From: Bacillota bacterium
Lineage (GTDB): Bacteria > Bacillota > Clostridia > Lachnospirales > Lachnospiraceae
Assembly (NCBI GenBank): GCA_023443225.1
Contig: JAEZVF010000104.1
Coordinates: forward strand, 62,001 to 126,000
Direction of reading: 5' to 3'
DNA: 64,000 nt
The position numbers were made by a program, and so were the translations under genes. The notes beneath the pieces were generated by a model. The model was not told the DNA's origin. It did no database searches and worked only from the letters and a program-made list of their open reading frames with translations. Of this stretch, positions 32,987-41,929 are shown piece after piece (the first letter of the stretch is position 1; each line of letters opens with the position of its first letter).

Positions 32987-34792
32987 TTACGCAAGGAGTG
33001 CTTCCATTTCATCCAGTAACTCTCCAAATAAAGCAAGTGCTTGGCAAACCGGTTCTTTCGTGCTCATATCCACACCTGCTTTTTTTAAGAGTTCGATCGG
33101 ATAATCTGAACTACCTCCACTCAAGAATTTATCAATATAATCGTCTACCGCTGGCTGTCCATCCTTTAATATCTTTTTTGATAGTGCAATGGCCGCAGAG
33201 TAGCCAGTAGCATATTGATAAACATAAAACGCATTGTAAAAGTGAGGAATTCTTGCCCATTCCATATCGATTTCCGGATCGATAATGATATCAGAACCAA
33301 AATATAATACATTCAGATCATGATAAATTTGACTTAAGCATTCTGCTGTTAAAGCTTCACCTTCCAAAGATTTTTGGTGTGTTATCATTTCGAATTCAGC
33401 AAACATGGTTTGTCGGTATAATGTTGAGCGAAATTGTTCTAGGAAATAATTTATCAAATAGGCTCTTTCCTTTTTATCATCCGTCTTATTTAATAAATAC
33501 TCCATTAATAAGGATTCATTGCATGTAGATGCTACTTCAGCAACAAATATCTTATAGCCGGCATATCGGATAGGCAATGCCTTATCTGACAGATAACTGT
33601 GTATGGCATGCCCCATCTCATGAGCTAGAGTAAATACATTTCTAAGGTTTTCCTGATAATTTAATAAAACATAAGGATGCGTGCCATAGGCTCCCCAAGA
33701 ATATGCCCCACTCCTCTTGCCTTCATTTTCATATACATCAATCCACTTGTTCTCAAAACCTTCTTTCAAGATAGATAAATAGTTCTCTCCTAACGGTGCA
33801 AGCCCTTTATATACCATGTCTACTGCTTCATTATAGCTAATTTCAATATTTAAATCTTTTACGATAGGAGTAGAAAGATCGTACATGTGTAATTCGTCTA
33901 GACCAAGTAGTTTCTTTCTTAAAGAGACATATCGATGCATGTGATGCATATTTTCATGTACTACATCGATTAGATTTGTATATACCTCTTTCGGAATATT
34001 ACTATGATCTAGATGTGCCTCTAGGGAAGAAGGATATTTTCTGATTTGAGATAAAAAAGCTTCTTGCTTCACGTTTGCACTATAGGTAGCTGCCAACGTA
34101 TTTTTGAATTTGCTGTATACAGAATAAAGTCCGCGAAATGCATCCTCTCTAACTCTTCGATTTGGACTTTCCATTAAAGTTCCATATCTGCCATGTGTTA
34201 TTTCTATCATCTCACCATTTTCGTCCTGTATCTTAGGAAATTTGATATCTGCATTGTTAAACATGGAAAAAATGTTACCAGGAGCTTCTGCCATCTCTCC
34301 TGTATTGGCTATTAAATCTTCCATTTCAGTTGATAGTACATGAGGTTTTTGTCTAATGATTTCCTTGATTGCAAATTCATATTTTATTAATTCCTGATTG
34401 GAAGCAATGAAATTTTCCAATGTTTCCTCTGGTATCATTAAGATTTCAGGAGTAACAAAGGATAATGCGCTATTCATTTGCACTGCTAAAACACTTGCCT
34501 GATTAGAATAGGCCTGATACGTACTTATCGAAGTATCCTCATGGTATTTCTGATTGGCATACACGTAAACCCGTTCAAAATGGTATGAAATTTCATCCTC
34601 TAATTTACAAAATTCCAACAAAGTAACTGCCGATTCTGACAGTCGGTTCTGATAGCGATTCACCTTGGATATTAAATCTTTTGTTAGATCATACTCCTTT
34701 TTCCAAGCATCATCATTTTGGAACAAATCTTCTATCGCCCATTTATATCTATTGTCTATTTCATTTCGCTTTTTCTGTCTGCTCTTCTCCAT
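32987..34792 (-). CDS. pepF: Oligoendopeptidase F (M3B metallopeptidase)
   Basis: Cytosolic zinc peptidase of 601 residues cleaving medium-length peptides. The zinc site is LAHEMGHAIHSYL with the HExxH motif near residue 388, and the third ligand Glu follows in VAEVASTCNESLLMEYLL. The N-terminal helical region (VTLLEFCKLEDEISYHFERV) and the last third (QTMFAEFEMITHQ, IPHFYNAFYVYQYATGYSAA) are typical. GGAAG lies 8 nt upstream of the ATG. No signal peptide. Monocistronic by context, convergent to tmcAL and divergent from ylbJ. Confidence 0.96.
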   Translation of the reverse strand: MEKSRQKKRNEIDNRYKWAIEDLFQNDDAWKKEYDLTKDLISKVNRYQNRLSESAVTLLEFCKLEDEISYHFERVYVYANQKYHEDTSISTYQAYSNQASVLAVQMNSALSFVTPEILMIPEETLENFIASNQELIKYEFAIKEIIRQKPHVLSTEMEDLIANTGEMAEAPGNIFSMFNNADIKFPKIQDENGEMIEITHGRYGTLMESPNRRVREDAFRGLYSVYSKFKNTLAATYSANVKQEAFLSQIRKYPSSLEAHLDHSNIPKEVYTNLIDVVHENMHHMHRYVSLRKKLLGLDELHMYDLSTPIVKDLNIEISYNEAVDMVYKGLAPLGENYLSILKEGFENKWIDVYENEGKRSGAYSWGAYGTHPYVLLNYQENLRNVFTLAHEMGHAIHSYLSDKALPIRYAGYKIFVAEVASTCNESLLMEYLLNKTDDKKERAYLINYFLEQFRSTLYRQTMFAEFEMITHQKSLEGEALTAECLSQIYHDLNVLYFGSDIIIDPEIDMEWARIPHFYNAFYVYQYATGYSAAIALSKKILKDGQPAVDDYIDKFLSGGSSDYPIELLKKAGVDMSTKEPVCQALALFGELLDEMEALLA

Positions 34793-34964
34793 AACAATCT
34801 TCCTTTCTATTAATCGTATTTCTCATGTCTATTATTTCCATACCATTATAACAGTATTCCAACGATTTTCAACCTTTGCTACTGTAAATGCCGCCTAAAT
34901 AATTTTGCATATCTTGGACATTTGATAAATAGATTATAGTAATGAGTCCATGGAGAATTTGCTA

Positions 34965-35954
34965 ATGTTTATCAGAAACGTAACTGTATCACAAAATTCA
35001 AACAAAAAAATCCTATCAAAGTCTTTGACTGTATTATTTTTATTTCTTATCTTAGTTTTTCCTTCCTCATCTTACCTTGGGGCTAAAAAAGGTCTTCTCC
35101 TATGGTTTAATACGATTCTGCCAACTTTATTGCCATTCATTATCATTTCTAATTTAATCATCCGTCTTCAGATTACTAAGACGCTAAGCAAGTTTTTATA
35201 TCCTCTCTGTCATTCTTTATTTGGTGTAAGTAAAGACGGCTGTTATCCGGTTTTAATGGGGTTTTTATCTGGAATTCCAGTAGGGGCTAAATCCATAGCT
35301 GACTTAGTCCGTAATGGTTCTCTCCGGCGTGATGAAGGCCAGTTCCTATTGGGATTTTGTAATAATGCCAGTCCAATGTTTATTATGAGCTACATCGCCA
35401 TATCTCAATTGAAACAAACAGACTTAAGAATTGTACTGCTACTTATCCTTTATTTATCTGCAGTACTGGCATCTCTCATTTATTTTAAAGTTTTTGTCTT
35501 CCGTAAAAATAGTAGAACAATTCTCTCGGCCAATGAATATACAGACTATGTTTTAGATAACAATGTGAAATTCGATTTCGCACAGCTTGATTCTGCTATC
35601 ATGGACGGCTTCGAAGTAATTACGAAAGTAGGAGGATATATAATTTTATTCTCTATACCAGCTCAAATCATTGTGAATCTGGGGAGTACAGAGAGTTATT
35701 TTAAGTTATTCATAATAGGATTATTAGAAATCACAACGGGCATCAATCAAATTAGTAATTCGCACCTAGACTTTAACATGAAAATAGCCTTGATTACTAT
35801 GATTACAGCTTTTGGTGGCCTATCTGGTCTGGCACAAACCAAAAGTGTAATCTGTAATACAAGACTATCTATTTTTACCTATTTTAAAGTAAAGCTCTTA
35901 CATATGATGATTGCCTTAATTATGACTGTAATCTATGTAAAATTATTCTACTAA
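34965..35954 (+). CDS. ylbJ: Sporulation integral membrane protein YlbJ
   Basis: Polytopic protein of 329 residues with about eight membrane segments and the nucleoside-recognition (Gate) fold. Signatures: LLLWFNTILPTLLPFIIISN, CYPVLMGFLSGIPVGAKSIADLV and FLLGFCNNASPMFIMSYI, all recognisable from YlbJ, which is needed for efficient spore formation in B. subtilis. The ATG at 34965 was chosen because GGAG lies 9 nt upstream; an in-frame ATG at 34950 has no ribosome site. Its stop overlaps that of the convergent coiled-coil gene by 4 nt. It neighbours coaD and rsmD as in Bacillus. Confidence 0.9.
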   Translation: MFIRNVTVSQNSNKKILSKSLTVLFLFLILVFPSSSYLGAKKGLLLWFNTILPTLLPFIIISNLIIRLQITKTLSKFLYPLCHSLFGVSKDGCYPVLMGFLSGIPVGAKSIADLVRNGSLRRDEGQFLLGFCNNASPMFIMSYIAISQLKQTDLRIVLLLILYLSAVLASLIYFKVFVFRKNSRTILSANEYTDYVLDNNVKFDFAQLDSAIMDGFEVITKVGGYIILFSIPAQIIVNLGSTESYFKLFIIGLLEITTGINQISNSHLDFNMKIALITMITAFGGLSGLAQTKSVICNTRLSIFTYFKVKLLHMMIALIMTVIYVKLFY

Positions 35955-36601
35955 TCAATATCCTCAAGGAATGTGTTTTCATCAAAATCAAAATCATCAC
36001 TTTGGTAATTGTCATCTTCACTGTAATCCTCTTCAGCTTGATATTCTGCTGGGGAGTCCTGTTGACTTACTAATTCTCTTTTATTATTAATTACTATGTC
36101 TAAATTGCCCTTTAATGCATTTAATAGACTATCGTATTTTGCTCTTGTACTTTCATATGCGTTAGCCAGTATGTTTTCTACATCAGAAAGCATTTCTTCT
36201 GTATAGGCTAATGCTCCGCTTCTTATCTGGTTGGCATCATTGTTGGCATTTGCAATTGTATTTTCTGCAGTAGCAGATGCCTTACTAACCATATCATTTG
36301 CCTGGTCATATGCCATTTGCATAATTTCATGATCATTCACAAGAGAGCGCGCTTTTTCACCAGCTTCAACTATAATAGCTGCTGCCTTCTCTTCAGCATC
36401 AGCAATAATAGCATCTCTATTTGCTATAATCTTTTGATATCTTTTTATCTCATCCGGTGTCCGTAATCTTAATTCATCAAGCAAATCATACAACTCATCT
36501 TTTGGTACAATAACCTTCGTAGTTGAAAGTGGTTGCATTCTACAGCTTTCTACGAACTCATAAATATCTTCAATTAACTGTTCAATTCTACTGGCGCCCA
36601 T
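35951..36601 (-). CDS. Acidic coiled-coil protein, function unknown
   Basis: Protein of 216 residues with no membrane segment. The N-terminus (IEQLIEDIYEFVESCRMQPL, IVPKDELYDLLDELRLRTPD) is helical. The middle is a long Ala-rich coiled coil (DAIIADAEEKAAAIIVEAGE onward). The last ~30 residues are strongly acidic (YQAEEDYSEDDNYQSDDFDFDE). The helical part recalls V-ATPase subunit E and DivIVA-like repeats but lacks a clear match. It lies 12 nt after coaD on the same strand, a position seen in clostridial genomes. It may be a structural or division-linked protein; this is inference. Confidence 0.6.
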   Translation of the reverse strand: MGASRIEQLIEDIYEFVESCRMQPLSTTKVIVPKDELYDLLDELRLRTPDEIKRYQKIIANRDAIIADAEEKAAAIIVEAGEKARSLVNDHEIMQMAYDQANDMVSKASATAENTIANANNDANQIRSGALAYTEEMLSDVENILANAYESTRAKYDSLLNALKGNLDIVINNKRELVSQQDSPAEYQAEEDYSEDDNYQSDDFDFDENTFLEDID

Positions 36602-36613
36602 GTTAATCTCTCC

Positions 36614-37093
36614 TTAAATGTTATATTTATCGTATACCAACTGCGCAATACAACTAGGTACAAATTGATCAATATTACCGCCATAACTTGCAATTTCTCG
36701 GACGGTACTTGAACTTAGATATGCATAGTCTACACTCGTAGTCAAGAAAACGGTATCGACATTCGGATTTAACTTATGGTTTGTCTGAGCTAATTGCAAT
36801 TCATATTCAAAATCTGTGATGGCCCGTAGTCCTCTGACGATTACATTGGCCTGTTTTTCATCTGCAAAATCAACCAATAATCCTTGATATGACTCAATTG
36901 TGACGTTTGGTATATCTTTTGTAACTATTTTTAATAAATCTACACGTTCCTCAATATCAAACAAAGGAACTTTAGTACTATTCTTTAATACACCAATAAC
37001 CAGCTTATCAACCAGTTTGGAAGCCCGTAATATAATATCTAAATGTCCTAATGTAACTGGATCAAAACTACCTGGATATACACCTGTTCTCAT
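36614..37093 (-). CDS. coaD: Phosphopantetheine adenylyltransferase
   Basis: Penultimate step of coenzyme A synthesis: adenylates 4'-phosphopantetheine. The 159-residue product starts MRTGVYPGSFDPVTLGHLDI, with the nucleotidyltransferase GH motif. VIVRGLRAITDFEYELQLAQ binds the substrate, and the late TSVDYAYLSSSTVREIA closes the active site. Length is typical. It starts 1 nt after the rsmD stop with AGGAG inside the rsmD end, a coupled pair found throughout bacteria. Confidence 0.97.
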   Translation of the reverse strand: MRTGVYPGSFDPVTLGHLDIILRASKLVDKLVIGVLKNSTKVPLFDIEERVDLLKIVTKDIPNVTIESYQGLLVDFADEKQANVIVRGLRAITDFEYELQLAQTNHKLNPNVDTVFLTTSVDYAYLSSSTVREIASYGGNIDQFVPSCIAQLVYDKYNI

Positions 37094-37094
37094 C

Positions 37095-37658
37095 TTAAAC
37101 TCCTGTTTTCAATTCAATAAACAAATGTTTATTGGTTTTATATTCTTTTTGCTTTATCATTCGGAATTTGGTATTTTCCAAGTAATCAAATTCGGTTTCT
37201 AAAGATGCTTCAACAATAATTATAGTATTGCAATATATTATACTTGAGTTTTGTAAAAGCTCTAATACTGTTTTTTCAATCAACTGATTATATGGAGGAT
37301 CCATAAAGACTACATCAAATACTTTCCCTTGTAACTCCAAGGCACGAATGGAAGCTACTGCATCCAATTGAAGTATCTCAGCAGCAGAATTTAGGTTTGT
37401 ATTCTTAAGATTTGTTCTGATACATGTTACTGCAGCTTTATTATTCTCAACAAATACAGCTGATTTTGCACCCCTGCTCAGTGCTTCAATCCCAATTGCA
37501 CCACTTCCACTGAATAAATCTAAAAAGTCACAATCAGCCAGTCTTGTATTAATTATATTAAACAAAGTCTCTTTAATTCTATCTGTTGTTGGCCTGGTAT
37601 CCAAACCATCCATTGTTTTTAACAATATTCTTCTTGCTTTTCCAGCAATCACTCGCAT
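37095..37658 (-). CDS. rsmD: 16S rRNA (guanine-966 N2)-methyltransferase RsmD
   Basis: SAM-dependent enzyme of 187 residues modifying 16S rRNA in the 30S head. MRVIAGKARRILLKTMDGLD and TRPTTDRIKETLFNII form the start; FLDLFSGSGAIGIEALSRGA is the SAM motif, and VVFMDPPYNQ the catalytic DPPY motif. The promoter TTGACA-16-TACAAT lies about 35 nt upstream. It is the first gene of the rsmD-coaD unit. Confidence 0.96.
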   Translation of the reverse strand: MRVIAGKARRILLKTMDGLDTRPTTDRIKETLFNIINTRLADCDFLDLFSGSGAIGIEALSRGAKSAVFVENNKAAVTCIRTNLKNTNLNSAAEILQLDAVASIRALELQGKVFDVVFMDPPYNQLIEKTVLELLQNSSIIYCNTIIIVEASLETEFDYLENTKFRMIKQKEYKTNKHLFIELKTGV

Positions 37659-37689
37659 AACAATACCCCATAAAAAATTTCATAATAAT

Positions 37690-37717
37690 ATTGTATAATA
37701 ATAAATGGTTTTGTCAA
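37690..37717 (-). promoter_or_regulatory. Promoter of rsmD-coaD
   Basis: On the minus strand perfect TTGACA (37717-37712), 16-nt spacer, TACAAT (37695-37690). The rest of the 264-nt gap up to the spore-protein terminator is AT-rich with nothing else recognised. Confidence 0.7.
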
Positions 37718-37870
37718 CTTTTTTTTCATGATTAGAGCATAATGCCTAGTTGTTATCTATTTATTTTACACTATAATTTATCAAAATTCAACAATTTTTC
37801 AGTTATTCCCTTGTTTACAAATTAATTGTTAACATAATATTCAAAGATTTTTAGTTTTTCACATAAAGAA

Positions 37871-37894
37871 GGCTGATTTCTGTTGAAATCAGCC
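37871..37894 (-). terminator. Terminator after the spore protein gene
   Basis: GGCTGATTTC pairs perfectly with GAAATCAGCC around a 4-nt loop, followed on the minus strand by TTCTTTAT. It lies about 28 nt after the ssp stop. Confidence 0.8.
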
Positions 37895-37921
37895 TCTTTA
37901 TCAGTTGTTACATAGATTTAT

Positions 37922-38125
37922 TTAGCTTAAACCTGACATTCTTTTTTCTTGTTCTGCAATCATTTTCTTAACCATCATACCACCAACACTACCGTTTTGA
38001 TAGGAAGTTAAGTCACCATTATAACCTTGTTTTAATGGAACACCTATTTCTCCTGCAACCTCGTATTTAAATCTGTCCATTGCTTCTTTTGCCTCTGGTA
38101 CTTCTACTCTGTTTCTACTTGCCAT
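37922..38125 (-). CDS. Alpha/beta-type small acid-soluble spore protein
   Basis: DNA-coating spore protein of 67 residues. The first half (NRVEVPEAKEAMDRFKYEVA) includes the germination-protease region around YEVAGEIGV, and the C-terminal half (YNGDLTSYQNGSVGGMMVKK) is the conserved DNA-binding helix pair. The ATG at 38125 has GGAGG 9 nt upstream; the open frame extends five codons further. A CATAATA sequence on the minus strand at 38210-38204 resembles a sigma-G -10 element, but no matching -35 was found, so forespore control is inferred from the family. Its presence shows a spore-forming organism. Confidence 0.95.
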   Translation of the reverse strand: MASRNRVEVPEAKEAMDRFKYEVAGEIGVPLKQGYNGDLTSYQNGSVGGMMVKKMIAEQEKRMSGLS

Positions 38126-38294
38126 AATAAACGCCTCCATTTTGTTATTTCGAACTATATAACTTTGTTCAAAATAATTCTTTGTTGTTGTTTGTTACGC
38201 TATTATTATGTGCTGTATTCTAGATAATAATCAGGTAAATAAATGAAAAAATATAAATTTAAACATTGTTTTTACAATGTTTTATATTATTATC

Positions 38295-38822
38295 TTATAT
38301 TAATTTTTCATATACTTTAAACCAATCCAAGCCGTATTTTTTAAGTCCCAAATCAACCGTATCTATGTATGTAAAACCACATTTTTCATAAAGCTTTATA
38401 GCTGGTATATTTGCTTCGTAAACATCAAGCCGAATTGATTTAAATTTTGATTTTATACTAAATTCATCAACAAACTCAATTAGTGTTTTACCTACACCAC
38501 ATTGCATAAATTTCGGATGGACGACAAATGTACGTATAACAAGAACTTCTGAGTAGATAGCTTCAACTCCCCACTTGACATTATAATATGCCTGTTCAGG
38601 CTCATGACTTAAAATAATGGAACCTACGATTGTTCCATTATTCTTTGCCACATAAAGGTTTCTGTTCTTTACTCCATCAATTGCATTCTGCCTTATGGGA
38701 TAGATATCTTTTTTCCATCCTGGATAATTTACTCCCATAGCCAAATAATCATTTAAATCATTATATAAATTTTCTATTTCATCAATCTCATTTTCTTTTC
38801 CCAATTCAATAGTAATGTGCAT
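38295..38822 (-). CDS. GNAT-family N-acetyltransferase
   Basis: Protein of 175 residues with the acetyl-CoA-binding motif VVHPKFMQCGVGKTLIEFV (Q-x-x-G-x-G/A form) and the following strand-helix ending DVYEANIPAIKLYEKCGFTYI. The acceptor is unknown. It lies 35 nt after the DUF2298 gene on the same strand and could be the last gene of the glycan operon, though a role in sugar acetylation is speculative. AGGT lies 6 nt upstream of the ATG. Confidence 0.88.
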   Translation of the reverse strand: MHITIELGKENEIDEIENLYNDLNDYLAMGVNYPGWKKDIYPIRQNAIDGVKNRNLYVAKNNGTIVGSIILSHEPEQAYYNVKWGVEAIYSEVLVIRTFVVHPKFMQCGVGKTLIEFVDEFSIKSKFKSIRLDVYEANIPAIKLYEKCGFTYIDTVDLGLKKYGLDWFKVYEKLI

Positions 38823-38856
38823 GCGTACCTCACTTCAATATCCTAGTAATTAATAA

Positions 38857-41199
38857 CTAACCTTTTGGTTCTATGTGAACAATATAAGTCTCATATTCTT
38901 TGTCCGAGGAAGAAGGACTAATGAATACAACTTTTCCTAGGCTTTTTATCAAATTATGATTTAAATGTTCATATTTTTCATACTCCAATTTACCCACATA
39001 AATATATTCTATACGATACTTATCAATTAATTCCATTACCTCTTCTTTATCCGTTGAGCTATAAATTGTCAAAACATCCAAAGCCCGGTCATCAACAAGC
39101 TGATCACTTCCTTTCCACAGCCATTCATGAACATACCATCCTACAACTGTTGGAAGTCCAGTAATAACCGACACTCTCTCGTAATCGGTATAACTATCTC
39201 CATTTGCTTCCAAGACAACCGGCATTCCTTGAGTGTTTTCATTTAACCACTCTGTAGCCAGATAATCGTCCGGTATTTGTGTTTCTATATAAGCAGCCGC
39301 ATTCAGTCCTTTGAAACTTTTTTGATTAAAAATATTTCCATACCAGGCAAAAACAGCTACCTTTGTATACCAAATACTACTTAAGAATAAGAGTAATGTG
39401 ATACCAGCAAATATTCTTTGCCAATGAGATTTCTTGTTTTTTAAGAATTTAACAAATATAAAACCAGTAGCTATTCCAAACATAATAAATGCCTGATAGG
39501 TAAGTTTAAACATTGTATTTGCTCTTTTATAATCTCCAGAATAAATATCTTTTACATAAACAATTTCTGGTATGAGCACCAAACCCATTGCACACAATCC
39601 AATGGTTAATACAAACAAATCAGCCATGGATAAATTCATAAAAAACCTCTGAAACTTATTATGTTTAACCAATTTCCTTGGATTACTTTCCAGAGACATC
39701 TCTTCTTTTGCTTTTTCTTTTTCTATTTTTAGTTTTGTTCGCAAATCTATTATTAACTCAAGCAACAAACCTAGAATTAAAATGGATGGTAAACCCCATA
39801 AAATAAATAACTGATAAAATGATGTGTGATCTAAGGTTAGATAAATATCCGTAGCTATCTGATCAAAATTTAATGTAAATGGAAGAGCAATCAGTTTAGC
39901 AACAGCCATAATAATCAATCCCTGCAGGGCAGTTATCCAAATGGTTTGTAGCTTAAAACGATAAACTACGGCATTGGAAAAGAGAATGATGGCTCCTGAT
40001 ACTACATAATATATTGGAAAATCCCAATAATTCGTTGTATGAAACAAACCAATAAAAAAACCGATTAGGATAATATAAGGATTATATAATTCCTTTACTA
40101 GCTGGGAATTATCCTTAATTATTAATGCCATATGATGTTTTGTTCTATGTTTTCGGTAAAGTAACCATGCAAATAATAATGCCAAGAGGGTTAGGACAAA
40201 TATTATATTAATTACATGAGCATGCAAATCACCTAATACAAAAGAATAACTTGGAAATTCATGTATCGTTTTATCTGCAGTTTCTGGATCATATCCGATA
40301 TAACGCGTGGAGTTTGGAAACCAGTACTTGGGATATTCACCCTCATTTCCCATTAATTTATGCACCAGGGGAACGATCCAATAATACAAAGGAAAATGCA
40401 TATTGCCGGCAATTGATACACCTGCGGCTGATAAGATTCCTGCGAATACAGGACCTTTCCGGCTTGTAATGAATCGTTCTTTGAAATAATGATCCGTTAT
40501 ATTATAAACCAGGCAATAGGGTAAAACAAAAGAAAAAGCAGCTAATGTCATGAGCATGAGGTTATAACCAAAATTTACTGAAACAAAAGATAATTTTGTC
40601 AAGAAAGTTGCCATAAATTGACCAATATAATAATAGTTTAAATTTGTACCTGAGAACCAAAAATCCTGCGGCGGCATATAATCGGAACGCATCATGGAAG
40701 TCATAAATCCATAATCCATGAATTTTTCGGTTCCATATGCTTCTGGCTTAAATCCGCGGATGTAGATCCAGATCAGAAAGACAGCAAAGAAAAGTAGCTC
40801 TTCTGTTACCATAGAACTCATTTTCTTCTGTAAGAGGGTAATTTTGGTATGTTCATTTTCTTTTTTATTCTTTAGAAAGATTACCACATTTGCTATTAGA
40901 CATATCAATACTACAAAAAGGCAGGAATTTTGTGAGAATTTCATCAGTCGAATGGAAGAAAACAACCACATGAAATATCCGCTTACCGCTATTCCGATTA
41001 CTTTTGAGAATAAATAACCATTGTCATGAAATTGAGAAAATAATATTTTTGTGAAAGGTAAAAAAAACAGACCTAATAGCAGTATAGTCATCCACCATTT
41101 CATAAAAGGAAGAAAATCCTGCTTTAATAATAGTATGGCCGAAAAAGTAAGCGCAACAGCTATGATTAATTGTATACTATATTTTATCCGTGGCTTCAT
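38857..41199 (-). CDS. DUF2298 polytopic membrane protein, GT-C-like
   Basis: Large membrane protein of 780 residues with about 14-16 predicted membrane segments. DUF2298 hallmarks are visible: PPQDFWFSGTNLNYYYIGQF near the N-terminal third, VLGDLHAHVINIIFVLTLLA in the middle and YKRANTMFKLTYQ further on. Members resemble GT-C glycosyltransferases that use lipid-linked sugars on the outer face; function is not proven. A soluble C-terminal domain follows (about residues 630-780). The ATG at 41199 was chosen because GGGAG lies 7 nt upstream; a GTG at 41226 would overlap the preceding gene. It is in the Glf/GT2 operon. Confidence 0.85.
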   Translation of the reverse strand: MKPRIKYSIQLIIAVALTFSAILLLKQDFLPFMKWWMTILLLGLFFLPFTKILFSQFHDNGYLFSKVIGIAVSGYFMWLFSSIRLMKFSQNSCLFVVLICLIANVVIFLKNKKENEHTKITLLQKKMSSMVTEELLFFAVFLIWIYIRGFKPEAYGTEKFMDYGFMTSMMRSDYMPPQDFWFSGTNLNYYYIGQFMATFLTKLSFVSVNFGYNLMLMTLAAFSFVLPYCLVYNITDHYFKERFITSRKGPVFAGILSAAGVSIAGNMHFPLYYWIVPLVHKLMGNEGEYPKYWFPNSTRYIGYDPETADKTIHEFPSYSFVLGDLHAHVINIIFVLTLLALLFAWLLYRKHRTKHHMALIIKDNSQLVKELYNPYIILIGFFIGLFHTTNYWDFPIYYVVSGAIILFSNAVVYRFKLQTIWITALQGLIIMAVAKLIALPFTLNFDQIATDIYLTLDHTSFYQLFILWGLPSILILGLLLELIIDLRTKLKIEKEKAKEEMSLESNPRKLVKHNKFQRFFMNLSMADLFVLTIGLCAMGLVLIPEIVYVKDIYSGDYKRANTMFKLTYQAFIMFGIATGFIFVKFLKNKKSHWQRIFAGITLLLFLSSIWYTKVAVFAWYGNIFNQKSFKGLNAAAYIETQIPDDYLATEWLNENTQGMPVVLEANGDSYTDYERVSVITGLPTVVGWYVHEWLWKGSDQLVDDRALDVLTIYSSTDKEEVMELIDKYRIEYIYVGKLEYEKYEHLNHNLIKSLGKVVFISPSSSDKEYETYIVHIEPKG

Positions 41200-41215
41200 A
41201 ACATACTCCCGATTA

Positions 41216-41929
41216 TTATCCTTCACTTATATATTTGTTGATGACCGAAAAATCCTTCCACGCCTGTTTCCCTATCTTAATTATCTTTTTCATATTGATT
41301 GAATTAACGCCACCTTGTCTTGGTCGAAAAGAAATTGTTAAATATTTTACAGGTAACTTTTTCTTAGCATAAATTACAGAAATAATTACATTGGATAAGT
41401 TATAATCCTTAGGAATCAGTTTAATGTTTTCTTTTAATACAGAAGCCTGCATCAGTCGGAATGGAGTATTGGCATCCTTAATGGATACCCGGAATAGAAT
41501 TTGAAGCACCAATTTTAATATTTTTGTAACAAATACTCTTGACAGTCCATCCTGACGGCCTTTTCTGTGACCGATAACCATGGCATATTCATTCCGTAAT
41601 TTCCAGAACTCCCAAAATTCCTCTGGGAGGGTCTGACCGTCCGAATCCGTTTGAAATACATAATCTGCACCTTGCTGGATTGCATAGTGGTACCCATAGA
41701 GTATGGTTTCCCCATGTCCTCCATTTTGCTTTGTAAGTGGTATAAAATGAGGTCTTGTTATAGCAGCTTCTTTCATTTTGGAATAGGTTGAATCCTTACT
41801 TCCGTCGTCAATGATGATCAATCTGCTGTCATTCCCGATTTTTTCTATGATCGGATACCAGTCATGAATCACAGAAGCAATCGTTTCTTCTTCGTTGTAT
41901 GCAGGAATGATAACATAGAGTTTATCCAT
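41216..41929 (-). CDS. Family 2 glycosyltransferase, polyprenyl-phosphate type
   Basis: Cytosolic enzyme of 237 residues. The GT-A core begins MDKLYVIIPAYNEEETIASV; the metal/nucleotide site DXD-like sequence is QTDSDGQTLPEEF; DANTPFRLMQ and SFRPRQGGVNSINMKK follow. This pattern is like dolichyl-phosphate-mannose synthases and undecaprenyl-phosphate glycosyltransferases. No C-terminal membrane segments, unlike the second GT2 in this operon. The ATG at 41929 has AAAGGAG 7 nt upstream. It overlaps the end of glf by 8 nt, showing coupling. Confidence 0.9.
   Translation of the reverse strand: MDKLYVIIPAYNEEETIASVIHDWYPIIEKIGNDSRLIIIDDGSKDSTYSKMKEAAITRPHFIPLTKQNGGHGETILYGYHYAIQQGADYVFQTDSDGQTLPEEFWEFWKLRNEYAMVIGHRKGRQDGLSRVFVTKILKLVLQILFRVSIKDANTPFRLMQASVLKENIKLIPKDYNLSNVIISVIYAKKKLPVKYLTISFRPRQGGVNSINMKKIIKIGKQAWKDFSVINKYISEG

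Noticed and set aside
34965..35954. Nucleoside transporter (from the Gate-like fold)
   Set aside because: The overall pattern and the coaD/rsmD neighbourhood fit YlbJ better.
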